From positions 135,790 through 199,789 of the forward strand of contig NZ_JOIJ01000008.1 of NCBI RefSeq assembly GCF_000719975.1: 64,000 nt of DNA. The letters are read 5' to 3'. Shown in pieces: positions 1 to 9,134 of the stretch (its first letter is position 1; each line of letters starts with the position of its first letter). The position numbers and the translations under genes are program-made. The stretch comes from Prauserella rugosa (GTDB taxonomy: Bacteria > Actinomycetota > Actinomycetes > Mycobacteriales > Pseudonocardiaceae). The notes beneath the pieces were generated by a model. It saw only the letters and a program-made list of their open reading frames with translations, was not told the DNA's origin and did not search any database.

Positions 1-103
1 CGCGGACGCCCGCGCCGATCGCCTCGGCGGCCTCGACGGCCGTCAGGCTTCCCTTGAACTTGTCGGGTGCGATCACCACGCGCCGCGGGGTGTGCTCGCT
101 CAC
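1..103 (-). CDS. Glycerate kinase, N-terminal fragment (runs off the window)
   Basis: Only the first 34 codons are present. The gene starts at a GTG (103-101) and continues leftward out of the window. The visible N-terminus contains VVIAPDKFKGSLTA, the signature opening of the GlxK/GarK glycerate kinase family, which phosphorylates D-glycerate in the cytoplasm. Its start overlaps the stop of the upstream 2-hydroxyacid dehydrogenase by 4 bp (GTGA), so the two are translationally coupled. That partner could reduce hydroxypyruvate or glyoxylate and so provide the glycerate. The family call rests on a short but very characteristic motif; the substrate is inferred. Confidence 0.8.
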   Translation of the reverse strand, partial: MSEHTPRRVVIAPDKFKGSLTAVEAAEAIGAGVR

Positions 104-1074
104 GGGGTCACCTCCGTGATCGCGGGCTCGCCGGACAGGACGGCGATCACATTGCGGGCCGCCAACGTGGCCATCGCGGTGCGCGTCTCCACGGTCGCCG
201 AACCCAGATGGGGAGCGAGCGCCACGTTGTCCAGCTCGAGCAGCTCCGGGTGGACCTCCGGTTCGTTCTCGAAGACGTCCAGACCGGCGCCTGCGATCAC
301 GCCGTCGCGCAGCGCCGCCGCCAGTGCGGCCTCGTCGACGACCGGCCCGCGGGTGGTGTTGATCAGGAACGCCGTGGGCTTCATCGACCGGAGTGCCGCC
401 TCGTCGATGAGGTGCCGGGTGTCCGGGGTGAGCGGACAGTGCAGGGACACGACGTCGGCGGTGCGCAGCAGCTCGTCCTGGGGCAGGTACGTGGCCTCGA
501 GGCGGTCCTCGACCTCCGACGGCGCCCGCCGCCGTCCGCTGTAGGCGATCCGCATGCCGAACGCGCGCGCCCGCGTGGCCATCGCCTGGCCGATCTGGCC
601 CAGCCCGATGATGCCGAGCGTCTTGTCCTGGATGCCCGAGCCGAGCATGAATCCGAGGTGGAACGACCACGGCGTGCGGGAACGGAGCAGCCGTTCGCCC
701 TCGCCGAGTCTGCGGGTGGCCGACAGCAGCAGGCCGAACGCGATGTCGGCGGTGGCGTCGGTCAGCACCCCCGGGGTGTTGGCGACCGTGATGCCGCGCT
801 CGGTGAGGGCGGGCACGTCGATGTTGTCGTAGCCGACCGCGACGTTGGCGATCACCTTGAGCTGCGGACCTGCGGCGTCGGCGAAGTCCCCGTCGATGCG
901 GTCCCGCAGGGTGACGACGGCCGCGTCGGCGCCGGCGACCACGCGGTGCAGTTCGTCGGCGGGCAGCTGCCGGTCGGGATCGGGTGACCACACCTCGCCG
1001 GTCTCGTGCAACAACGCCATGGCGTCATCGGGGATCCACCTGGTGACCACGATCCGCGGTCGGGTGCCGGTCAT
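100..1074 (-). CDS. D-isomer-specific 2-hydroxyacid dehydrogenase (glyoxylate/hydroxypyruvate reductase type)
   Basis: The product has 324 aa, the usual size for NAD(P)-dependent D-2-hydroxyacid dehydrogenases. The nucleotide-binding motif GLGQIGQA lies near residue 150. The family catalytic elements follow: Arg in NTTRGPVVDE, Glu in NEPEVHP and the acid His in APHLGSAT. The ATG at 1074 was chosen because an AAGGAG sequence lies 8 nt upstream; an upstream in-frame start has no ribosome binding site. The stop overlaps the glycerate kinase start, which suggests a hydroxypyruvate/glyoxylate to glycerate role. Phosphoglycerate dehydrogenase is less likely because there is no C-terminal ACT domain. 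Confidence 0.85.
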   Translation of the reverse strand: MTGTRPRIVVTRWIPDDAMALLHETGEVWSPDPDRQLPADELHRVVAGADAAVVTLRDRIDGDFADAAGPQLKVIANVAVGYDNIDVPALTERGITVANTPGVLTDATADIAFGLLLSATRRLGEGERLLRSRTPWSFHLGFMLGSGIQDKTLGIIGLGQIGQAMATRARAFGMRIAYSGRRRAPSEVEDRLEATYLPQDELLRTADVVSLHCPLTPDTRHLIDEAALRSMKPTAFLINTTRGPVVDEAALAAALRDGVIAGAGLDVFENEPEVHPELLELDNVALAPHLGSATVETRTAMATLAARNVIAVLSGEPAITEVTP

Positions 1075-1183
1075 CGCATCGCTCCTTCGTCGCACGCGCC
1101 CGAAGGCACCCTATCGAGGAGCGGGGCAGACCTGTCGAGACCGCTGTGACCAGGTCGGTGACGTCAGTCCCAGCGCGGGCCGT

Positions 1184-1254
1184 GTCGACAGGGCCGGCGT
1201 CTACAGAGTTGCCGTCGACAGGGCCGGCTTCGACAGGGCTGACCGACAGGGTCG
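1184..1254. repeat. Short direct repeats between two leftward genes
   Basis: GTCGACAGGGCCGGC occurs at 1184-1198 and again at 1214-1228. Two degenerate copies of the CGACAGGG core follow, at 1231-1238 and 1244-1251. They lie in the 212-bp spacer between the thiolase stop and the hydroxyacid dehydrogenase start. No gene or terminator is seen here; the repeats are too irregular to be CRISPR. Confidence 0.6.
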
Positions 1255-1286
1255 TGTTGTCGACATGGTGACTGCGGCCGGCGGCC

Positions 1287-2444
<1,158 letters not shown>

Positions 2445-2452
2445 GGTTCCTC

Positions 2453-3226
2453 CTACGGGTGCTGGCTGGACACGGACACGGTCTCGCCCGTGAGGTACGT
2501 GGCGTAGTCCGAGGCGAGCCACACCATGACGTTCGCGACCTCCCACGGTTCGGCCGCGCGTCCGAAGGCTTCCCTGCCCGCGAGGTCGGCCAACAGCTCC
2601 TCGCTCGTCACCTTGGCCAGGAACGGATGTGCGGCCAGGCTCGGGGCGACGGCGTTGATGCGGATGCCGTGGGAGGCGACGTCCATCGCCGCGCAGCGGG
2701 TCAGTGCCATCACACCCGCCTTGGCCGCCGCGTAGTGCGCCTGCCCCTGCTGTGCGCGCCAGCCCACCACCGAGGCGTTGTTGACGATCACGCCGCCGTG
2801 GTCCTGTTCGACCATGCGCTGCGCGGCCGCTCTGGTGCACCGGAACGTGCCGTTCAGCGTCACGTCCAGGACCCGGGACCACTCGGCGTCGGTCATGTCC
2901 AGAATGGACTGTGTGCCGCCGAGGCCCGCATTGTTGACCGCCACGTCGACCCGGCCGAAGCGCGCGACGGTCTCGTCGAACAGCGCGCGCACCTGGTCGT
3001 CGCTGGTGACGTCACAGGGCACCGCGTGGATCCGGCCGAGTTCGGCGAGTTCGTCGGCCGTGGCCTTCAGCCGCCGTTCGTGCCAGTCGCTGACCACGAC
3101 CCGCGCGCCCTCCTCCACACAGCGCCGCGCCGTGGCCGAACCGATGCCGGTTCCCGCCGCGGCGGTCACCACGACCACCTTGTCCGCCAGCAGGTCCCTG
3201 GCACGCGGATACGGGGGGACGCTCAT
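2453..3226 (-). CDS. Short-chain dehydrogenase/reductase (SDR)
   Basis: The product has 257 aa with a classical SDR layout. The cofactor glycine motif TAAAGTGIG is at residues 21-29, NNAG at 98-101, and the catalytic residues are Ser152, Tyr165 and Lys169 (YAAAK). It is expected to oxidise a hydroxyacyl-CoA to the keto form for the adjacent thiolase. Its start overlaps the stop of the upstream acyl-CoA dehydrogenase by 4 bp (ATGA), and its stop lies 8 bp before the thiolase start, so the three genes are one transcription unit. The substrate is not evident from sequence. Confidence 0.85.
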   Translation of the reverse strand: MSVPPYPRARDLLADKVVVVTAAAGTGIGSATARRCVEEGARVVVSDWHERRLKATADELAELGRIHAVPCDVTSDDQVRALFDETVARFGRVDVAVNNAGLGGTQSILDMTDAEWSRVLDVTLNGTFRCTRAAAQRMVEQDHGGVIVNNASVVGWRAQQGQAHYAAAKAGVMALTRCAAMDVASHGIRINAVAPSLAAHPFLAKVTSEELLADLAGREAFGRAAEPWEVANVMVWLASDYATYLTGETVSVSSQHP

Positions 3227-4374
3227 GGCCGCTCCTGTCTCGGTAGACCGAGCACCCGCTCGGCGAGGATGTTGCGCTGGATCTCGTCCGAACCGCCGTA
3301 GATGGTGTCGGCGCGGCTGAACAGGAACAGCCGCTGCCATGCGTCCAGTTCGCCGCCGGTGGTCAGCCCGCGGGCGCCGCGGGCCCGCATCGCGAGCTCG
3401 CCGAGTCGCCGGTGCCAGCCCGACCACAGGAGTTTCCCCACCGCCACGTCGGGTCCCGGCTCACGCTCGAGGGTGCGCAGCGCGTGCGCACGCAACACCC
3501 GCAGGTCGATCCAGGCGCGGGTCAGGTCGGCGCGCAGGATCGGGTCGTCGATCGTCCCGGTGCGTCTCGCCTCGGCCACGATCCCGTCGAGTTCGCGCCG
3601 GAATCCGATCTGCTGGCCGAGCGTCGACACGCCGCGTTCGAACCCGAGCGTGCCCATCGCGATCCGCCATCCGTCGCCGGGTTCGCCGACCACGAGGTCG
3701 GCGTCGGTGCGCGCGTCGTCGAAGAACACCTCGTTGAACTCCGAGGTTCCGGTGAGCTGGGTGATCGGCCGTACCGTCACGCCGGGCTGGTCCATGGGAA
3801 CGAGCAGATAGGACAGTCCGCGGTGCCGGAACGAACCGGGTTCGGTGCGCGCCAGGACGAAACACCAGTCCGCGACGTGCGCCAGCGACGTCCAGATCTT
3901 CTGTCCGTTCAGCACCCACGACGTGCCGCGTTCGTCGAGCCGTGCCGACGTCGACACCGCGGCCAGGTCCGACCCGGCGCCCGGTTCGGAGTACCCCTGG
4001 CACCACAGCTGCTCGACCGCGCGGATGCGCGGCAGGAACCGACTCCGCTGTTCGTCGGTGCCGTAGGCGATCAGCGTGGGGCCGAGGAGCTGTTCGCCCA
4101 GGTGGCTCACGCGTGCCGGCGCCGCGGCCGCGGCGTACTCCTCGTGAAAGACGACCTGTTCGGCCACGCTCAGTCCGCGGCCGCCGAACTCCTCCGGCCA
4201 GCCGAGGCAGGTCCATCCGGCCGCGGCGAGGTGGCGTTCCCATGCGAGCCGCCGGTCGAACGCCTCGTGCTCGCGTCCGGGTCCGCCGAGGCCGCGGACG
4301 TCGGCGAACTCACCGGTCAGGTTCTCGGCCAGCCAGGAGGCCACCTCCCGCCGGAATCGCTCGTGGTCTTCCAC
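3223..4374 (-). CDS. Acyl-CoA dehydrogenase (FadE30-like)
   Basis: A 383-aa FAD-dependent acyl-CoA dehydrogenase that introduces an alpha,beta double bond into an acyl-CoA. Visible family blocks include the flavin-binding stretch CQGYSEPGAGSD near residue 130 and the C-terminal IYGGSDEIQRNILAERVLG signature. The start is the GTG at 4374, preceded by AGGAGG about 6 nt upstream; no ATG fits better. It is the first gene of the leftward operon and faces the acyl-CoA ligase across a 72-bp promoter region with a palindromic operator. The FadE30-like assignment rests mainly on neighbourhood. Confidence 0.85.
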   Translation of the reverse strand: MEDHERFRREVASWLAENLTGEFADVRGLGGPGREHEAFDRRLAWERHLAAAGWTCLGWPEEFGGRGLSVAEQVVFHEEYAAAAAPARVSHLGEQLLGPTLIAYGTDEQRSRFLPRIRAVEQLWCQGYSEPGAGSDLAAVSTSARLDERGTSWVLNGQKIWTSLAHVADWCFVLARTEPGSFRHRGLSYLLVPMDQPGVTVRPITQLTGTSEFNEVFFDDARTDADLVVGEPGDGWRIAMGTLGFERGVSTLGQQIGFRRELDGIVAEARRTGTIDDPILRADLTRAWIDLRVLRAHALRTLEREPGPDVAVGKLLWSGWHRRLGELAMRARGARGLTTGGELDAWQRLFLFSRADTIYGGSDEIQRNILAERVLGLPRQERP

Positions 4375-4406
4375 TCACACCTCCTGCTACCGTGCGCTAG
4401 CATAAT

Positions 4407-4420
4407 AAGAACACGTTCTA
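4407..4420. promoter_or_regulatory. KstR/TetR-like palindromic operator in divergent fad promoter
   Basis: AAGAACACGTTCTA lies midway between the divergent acyl-CoA dehydrogenase and acyl-CoA ligase starts. The core AGAACACGTTCT (4408-4419) is nearly symmetric and fits the AAC-N2-GTT heart of the KstR box, differing from the published consensus only at the outer 5' T. One bound TetR-family repressor here could control both operons. The repressor gene itself is not in the window. Confidence 0.55.
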
Positions 4421-4446
4421 GATTTTGCGTCCAGGGAGGGAGTGGC

Positions 4447-6030
4447 ATGGTCGCGGTGGCCTCGGTGCAGACGATCCCTGCGGTGCTTCGATCTGCTGCA
4501 GAACGGTTCGGGGACCGGACCGCGATCATCGACGGCGCCGTGTGTTTGACCTACCGGGAACTTCTGGAACACGTTCGCATGGTGGCGCGGGTCTACCTCG
4601 CAGGCGGGGTGCGGCGCGGTGACCGGATCGCGGTGAACTCGCCGAACACGCACCACTGGGTCGTGGCCGCGCTCGCCGCGCACTACGCGGGCGCCACCCT
4701 CGTGCCCGTCAACACCCGGTTCACCGGAACCGAGACCGTCGACCTCCTCCGGCGCACCTCCGCGAGGGTGCTCGTCGTCGCGGGCGACTTCCTCGGCGTG
4801 GACCGCCTGGCCGGTATCCGTGCGGCGGCCGAGCCCGGCGACCTCGCATCCATCGACCTCGTCGTGCGGGTCCCACTGCCCGGACCGCTCCCGCCCGACA
4901 CCGGTGCCGACCCCGATACCGGCACCGTCGACTGGCCGGAGCTCCTCGAGACCGCCCGCGCCGCCGATTCCGTCACCCCTGCCGACGTCGAGGCCAGGGC
5001 CGACGAGGTCAAAGCCGACGACATCAGCGACATCCTGTTCACCTCGGGCACCACCGGGCGCAGCAAGGGCGTGCTGTCGGCGCACCGGCAGGCACTCGAC
5101 GTCGCATCGGCGTGGGCCGACTGCGGGCGGCTCGGGCCCGAGGACCGGTACCTCGTGGTCAACCCGTTCTTCCACAGCTTCGGCTACAAGGCGGGCATCC
5201 TCGTGGCGCTGCTCAGCGGCGCGGCGCTCGTGCCGCAGGCGACGTTCGACGCGGCCGCGGTCCTGGAGGTGGTCGACCGTGAGCGGATCTCGGTTCTGCC
5301 CGCCGCGCCCACGGTGTTCCAGACGTTGCTCGACCACCCCGACCGTGACTCCCATGACCTCACGTCGCTGCGGCTCGCGGTGACCGGTGCCGCGACGGTG
5401 CCGGTGCGGCTGGTCGAGCGGATGGGCGGCGAACTCGGTTTCGACACCGTGCTCACGGCCTACGGGCTGACCGAGGCCGTCGTCGCCACGATGTGCCGGC
5501 CCGGTGACGATCCACGGACCGTCGCGCACACCAGCGGACGTGCCGCTGCGGGCTTCGAGGTGCGCGTCGATGCCCGCGGTGAGGTGCTGCTGCGGGGCCC
5601 GAACGTGATGCTCGGCTACCTCGACGACCCGGAGGCGACCGCGAAGGCCGTCGACCCCGACGGCTGGCTGCACACCGGCGACGTCGGACGGCTGGACGAG
5701 GCGGGCAATCTCACGATCACCGGCCGGCTCAAGGACATGTACATCTGCGGCGGGTTCAACGTCTACCCGGCCGAGATCGAACAGGAACTGTCCCGTCTGG
5801 ACGGTGTGCGCGAGGTCGCGGTGATCGGGGTTCCCGACGAGCGCCTCGGCGAGGTGGGCAAGGCGTTCGTCGTGGCCGACGGACTGTCCGGCGACGACGT
5901 ACTCGGCCACTGCGCCGCCCATCTCGCCAACTACAAGCGTCCCCGATCGGTCGAGTTCGTCCCGGCACTGCCGCGCAACGCCTCGGGGAAGGTCCTCAAA
6001 CGCCTGCTGGTCAAGGAGAGAACGGCATGA
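4447..6030 (+). CDS. Acyl-CoA synthetase (FadD3-like AMP-dependent ligase)
   Basis: The product has 527 aa and belongs to the ANL superfamily: it adenylates a carboxylic acid and transfers it to CoA. The ATP loop FTSGTTGRSKG, the YGLTEA motif, the WLHTGD hinge region, the RLKDMYICGG linker and the C-terminal catalytic lysine in NASGK are all present. ATG 4447 is preceded by GGGAGGG. The reading frame stays open far upstream, but that stretch is only the shadow of the opposite acyl-CoA dehydrogenase. The stop overlaps the enoyl-CoA hydratase start (ATGA), so this gene leads a five-gene rightward operon. FadD3-like (propionate-side-chain ligase) is inferred from gene order. Confidence 0.87.
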   Translation: MVAVASVQTIPAVLRSAAERFGDRTAIIDGAVCLTYRELLEHVRMVARVYLAGGVRRGDRIAVNSPNTHHWVVAALAAHYAGATLVPVNTRFTGTETVDLLRRTSARVLVVAGDFLGVDRLAGIRAAAEPGDLASIDLVVRVPLPGPLPPDTGADPDTGTVDWPELLETARAADSVTPADVEARADEVKADDISDILFTSGTTGRSKGVLSAHRQALDVASAWADCGRLGPEDRYLVVNPFFHSFGYKAGILVALLSGAALVPQATFDAAAVLEVVDRERISVLPAAPTVFQTLLDHPDRDSHDLTSLRLAVTGAATVPVRLVERMGGELGFDTVLTAYGLTEAVVATMCRPGDDPRTVAHTSGRAAAGFEVRVDARGEVLLRGPNVMLGYLDDPEATAKAVDPDGWLHTGDVGRLDEAGNLTITGRLKDMYICGGFNVYPAEIEQELSRLDGVREVAVIGVPDERLGEVGKAFVVADGLSGDDVLGHCAAHLANYKRPRSVEFVPALPRNASGKVLKRLLVKERTA

Positions 6031-6950
6031 CCGACGAGCACAGCGGCAACGGATCCGGCAACCGCTCCGGCAACCGCTCCGGCAACGACCCCGGATCCGC
6101 CGCGGGATCGGGATCGGAACCGGTCGTGCGGTACGAACGGCGCGGACCGGTGGCGGTCGTGACGATGAACCGGCCGCAGTACCGGAACGCGCAGAACTCG
6201 GTGATGACCTACGCGCTGGACGCGGCGTTCACCAGGGCCGTGGACGACCCCGAGGTCAAGGTCATCGTGCTGGCGGGGGAGGGACCGCACTTCTCGGCCG
6301 GCCACGACATCAGCTCACCGGGCCGCGACGTGGACGTCTCCTACGACCGTAGGGCCGTGCTGTGGTGGGACCACGTCGACCGGGAGGGCGGCGATCGGCG
6401 GTTCGCGCGTGAGTCCGAAGTGTACCTGGGAATGTGCAGGCGCTGGCGGGAGATCCCGAAGCCGATGATCGCCTCGGTGCAGGGCGCATGCATCGCGGGC
6501 GGGCTGATGCTGGCGTGGTCGTGCGACCTGATCGTGGCCTCCGACGACGCGTTCTTCGCCGATCCCGTGGTACGCATGGGAATTCCGGGCGTGGAGTACT
6601 TCGCGCATCCGTGGGTGCTCGGGGTCGCGGCCGCCAAGGAGGTGCTGTTCACCGGGCAGCGGTTCAGCGCCCGGCAGGCCAAGGAATGGGGAATGGTCTC
6701 GCGTGTGGTACCTCCCGCGGAGCTGACCTCGACGGTGACGCAGCTGGCGGAGAGGATCGCCGAGATGCCCTCGTTCGGCCTGGCACTGACGAAGAAGGCG
6801 GTGAACCAGGCACAGGACCTGATGGGCATGCGGTCCGGAATGGACTCGGTGTTCGGCTTGCATCACTTCGCCCACGCCCACAACGCCGAGACCCAGGCAG
6901 ATCCCCTCGCGGGCCAGACCGCGGCGTCGATGCGGGACGCGGGGAGCTGA
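6027..6950 (+). CDS. Enoyl-CoA hydratase/isomerase
   Basis: The product has 307 aa with a crotonase fold. The oxyanion-hole segments are recognisable in GPHFSAGHDISSP and in the ACIAGGLMLAWSCD region. Residues 6-33 form an unusual Ser/Gly/Asn-rich tail encoded by a 12-bp tandem repeat (TCCGGCAACCGC), which has no equivalent in typical crotonases and probably is disordered. It starts inside the ligase stop codon (ATGA) and is followed after 1 bp by an acyl-CoA dehydrogenase. It should hydrate or isomerise the enoyl-CoA made by the FadE proteins of this locus; the exact substrate is unknown. Confidence 0.85.
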   Translation: MTDEHSGNGSGNRSGNRSGNDPGSAAGSGSEPVVRYERRGPVAVVTMNRPQYRNAQNSVMTYALDAAFTRAVDDPEVKVIVLAGEGPHFSAGHDISSPGRDVDVSYDRRAVLWWDHVDREGGDRRFARESEVYLGMCRRWREIPKPMIASVQGACIAGGLMLAWSCDLIVASDDAFFADPVVRMGIPGVEYFAHPWVLGVAAAKEVLFTGQRFSARQAKEWGMVSRVVPPAELTSTVTQLAERIAEMPSFGLALTKKAVNQAQDLMGMRSGMDSVFGLHHFAHAHNAETQADPLAGQTAASMRDAGS

Positions 6951-6951
6951 C

Positions 6952-8088
6952 ATGGACCTCGACATCGATCCGGCCTCGGCGGTGTTCCGGGAGGAGGTCC
7001 GCGACTGGTTGGCCGAGCACGTGCCTCGGTCCGCCCTGCCGTCGATGGACACGGCGGAGGGCTTCGCCGCCCACCGGGAATGGGAGGCGAAGCTGGCCGA
7101 TGCGCGCCTGTCGGTGGTCACCTGGCCCGCCGAGTACACCGGCCGCGACGCCTCCCTGCTGCAGTGGCTGCTGTTCGAGGAGGAGTACTACGCCGCGGGC
7201 GCGCCGGGCCGGGTCGGACAGAACGGCATCTTCATGCTCGCGCCGACCTTGTTCGCGCACGGCACCGGGGCCCAGCGGGACCGGATCCTTCCCGCCATGG
7301 CCCGCGGCGAGCAGGTGTGGGCCCAGGCGTGGTCCGAACCGGAGGCGGGCAGCGACATCGCCGCGCTCCGCAGCAGGGCGGAGCGGACCGACGGCGGCTG
7401 GCTCGTCTCCGGGCAGAAGACGTGGAGTTCCCGGGCCGCGTTCGCGGACCGGGCGTTCGGCCTGTTCCGCAGCGATCCGCACTCGCAGCGGCATCGCGGG
7501 CTGACCTACCTCATGATCGACCTGCGTGCCGACGGCGTGACGGTGCGGCCGATCCCGCAACTGGACGGAGAGTCCGGATTCGCCGAGATCTTCTTCGACG
7601 AGGTCTTCGTGCCCGACGACGACGTGATCGGGGAGCCGGGCGACGGCTGGCGGGTGGCGATGACCACGGCCAACAACGAGCGAGGTCTGTCCCTGCGCAG
7701 TCCGGGCCGGTTCCTGGCCTCGGCCGAGCGCCTCGTGCAGCTGTGGCGGGAACGGGGAGCCCCCGAGGAGGCGGCACCGCGGGTCGCGGACGCGTGGATC
7801 GACGCGCGGGCCTACCAGCTCTACACGTTCGGCACCGCCGCCCGGCTGGCCGAAGGAAGGCAGCTGGGCCCCGAATCGTCGGTCAACAAGCTCGCTTGGT
7901 CCACATTGGATGTCGAACTGCACGAGACGGCCCTCGATCTGCTGGGCCCCGACGCCGAGGTCGACCGGTCGTGGGTGGCGGGGTACCTGTTCTCGCTGGC
8001 TGGGCCGATCTACGGCGGTACCGACCAGATCCAACGCAACACCATTGCTGAACGCGTACTCGGACTGCCCCGGGAGCCGCGCCCATGA
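6952..8088 (+). CDS. Acyl-CoA dehydrogenase, larger subunit type
   Basis: A 378-aa acyl-CoA dehydrogenase with the flavin/substrate block AQAWSEPEAGSD near residue 125 and a C-terminal IYGGTDQIQRNTIAERVLG signature much like that of the gene at 3223-4374. It sits 1 bp after the hydratase and overlaps the next dehydrogenase by 4 bp. Actinobacterial steroid-type dehydrogenases often work as alpha2beta2 heterotetramers of adjacent FadE proteins, and the three consecutive genes here fit that pattern (inference). Confidence 0.85.
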   Translation: MDLDIDPASAVFREEVRDWLAEHVPRSALPSMDTAEGFAAHREWEAKLADARLSVVTWPAEYTGRDASLLQWLLFEEEYYAAGAPGRVGQNGIFMLAPTLFAHGTGAQRDRILPAMARGEQVWAQAWSEPEAGSDIAALRSRAERTDGGWLVSGQKTWSSRAAFADRAFGLFRSDPHSQRHRGLTYLMIDLRADGVTVRPIPQLDGESGFAEIFFDEVFVPDDDVIGEPGDGWRVAMTTANNERGLSLRSPGRFLASAERLVQLWRERGAPEEAAPRVADAWIDARAYQLYTFGTAARLAEGRQLGPESSVNKLAWSTLDVELHETALDLLGPDAEVDRSWVAGYLFSLAGPIYGGTDQIQRNTIAERVLGLPREPRP

Positions 8089-9134
8089 CGTTCGTCCTCA
8101 CCCCCGAACAGGAGGCGTTCGCCGCGAGCCTGCGCGATCTGCTGGCCGCGGCCGACACGCCGCACATCGCCAGGGAATGGGCGGCCGGCAGGCCGGATCC
8201 GGGCCGCAAGCTCTGGCGGGAGCTCGCCGACCTCGGCGTGTGGGCGTTGCTGATACCCGCCGAGCAGGGCGGGCTCGGAGCCGAGCCCGCCGACGCCGTC
8301 GTGGCCTGGGAGACGTGCGGCTACCACGCCGTGCCGGGGCCGGTGGTGGAAACGCTCGGTGTCGCGCCGCGGCTGTTGGCGGGGGAACCGGGCACCCTGA
8401 CGCGGATCGCGGCCGGCGACGTGATCGCCACCGCGGCCTTGCCGCCCGAGGTTCCCCGCGCGCTGGACGCCGACGTCGCCGACGTGGTCGCGTACTGCGA
8501 CGGCGAGGCGGTCACCACGCCGTCCGTGCGGAGTGCGGGCACCCCTGTTGCGTCGATCGATGCCGTGCGCAGGGTGTTCGCCGTCCCGGGCGGCGGCGAG
8601 CGGGTCGCCGATCCGCGGCCGCACGCGTTCGAGTTCGGGGTCCTCGGGGTGTCGGCGCAGTTGATCGGCATGGCCGCGCGCATGCTGGACATGGCCACCG
8701 AGTACGCCGCGCAACGCCGGCAGTACGGCCGGATGATCGGGTCGTACCAGGCGGTGAAACACCTGCTCGCCGATGTGGCGATGCGCCTCGAGATGGCCCG
8801 GCCGGTGGTGTACGGCGCCGCCGTCGCGGCGGCTCTCGCAGACCACACCGACGCTGCCGATCACACAGACCCTGCTGGTCGCACGGGACCCGCTGGTTGT
8901 GCCGTGTCCACCGATCTCGTGCGCGACACCTCCGCGGCCAAGGTCGCCGCCACCCGGGCGGCGCTGCTGGCGGCACGCACCGCACTGCAGGTGCACGGCG
9001 CGGTCGGCTACACCGCGGAGCACGATCTCGGGCTGTGGCTCACCAAGACGCGTGCGCTGGCCGGCGCGTGGGGTGGTACGGACCACCACCGGCGGCGACT
9101 GCTGTCGGCGTTGAGGGGGACCGATGTCGCCTGA
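8085..9134 (+). CDS. Acyl-CoA dehydrogenase, short partner subunit type
   Basis: A 349-aa, rather short acyl-CoA dehydrogenase homologue. It has the helical EYAAQRRQYGRMIGSYQAVKH segment of the C-terminal domain and ends soon after the GAVGYTAEHDLGLWL block. It lacks the EIQRN-type C-terminal signature seen in its neighbour. Around residues 246-266 there is a low-complexity DHTDAADHTDPAGRTGPAG insert. It overlaps the preceding gene by 4 bp and the following one by 11 bp. It is probably one subunit of a heteromeric dehydrogenase; which chain carries the catalytic base cannot be decided here. Confidence 0.82.
   Translation: MTFVLTPEQEAFAASLRDLLAAADTPHIAREWAAGRPDPGRKLWRELADLGVWALLIPAEQGGLGAEPADAVVAWETCGYHAVPGPVVETLGVAPRLLAGEPGTLTRIAAGDVIATAALPPEVPRALDADVADVVAYCDGEAVTTPSVRSAGTPVASIDAVRRVFAVPGGGERVADPRPHAFEFGVLGVSAQLIGMAARMLDMATEYAAQRRQYGRMIGSYQAVKHLLADVAMRLEMARPVVYGAAVAAALADHTDAADHTDPAGRTGPAGCAVSTDLVRDTSAAKVAATRAALLAARTALQVHGAVGYTAEHDLGLWLTKTRALAGAWGGTDHHRRRLLSALRGTDVA

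Noticed and set aside
1184..1254. CRISPR-like array
   Set aside because: Only two exact copies with irregular spacing and no cas genes; no CRISPR array was seen anywhere in the window.
3412..4446. Long N-terminal extension of the acyl-CoA ligase
   Set aside because: It is the antisense of the acyl-CoA dehydrogenase and lies upstream of the promoter/operator; the ligase domain begins at 4447.
4564..4577. Second AAC-N2-GTT motif just inside the acyl-CoA ligase
   Set aside because: GGAACACGTTCG matches the core, but it is within coding sequence, the flanks do not fit and it may be chance.
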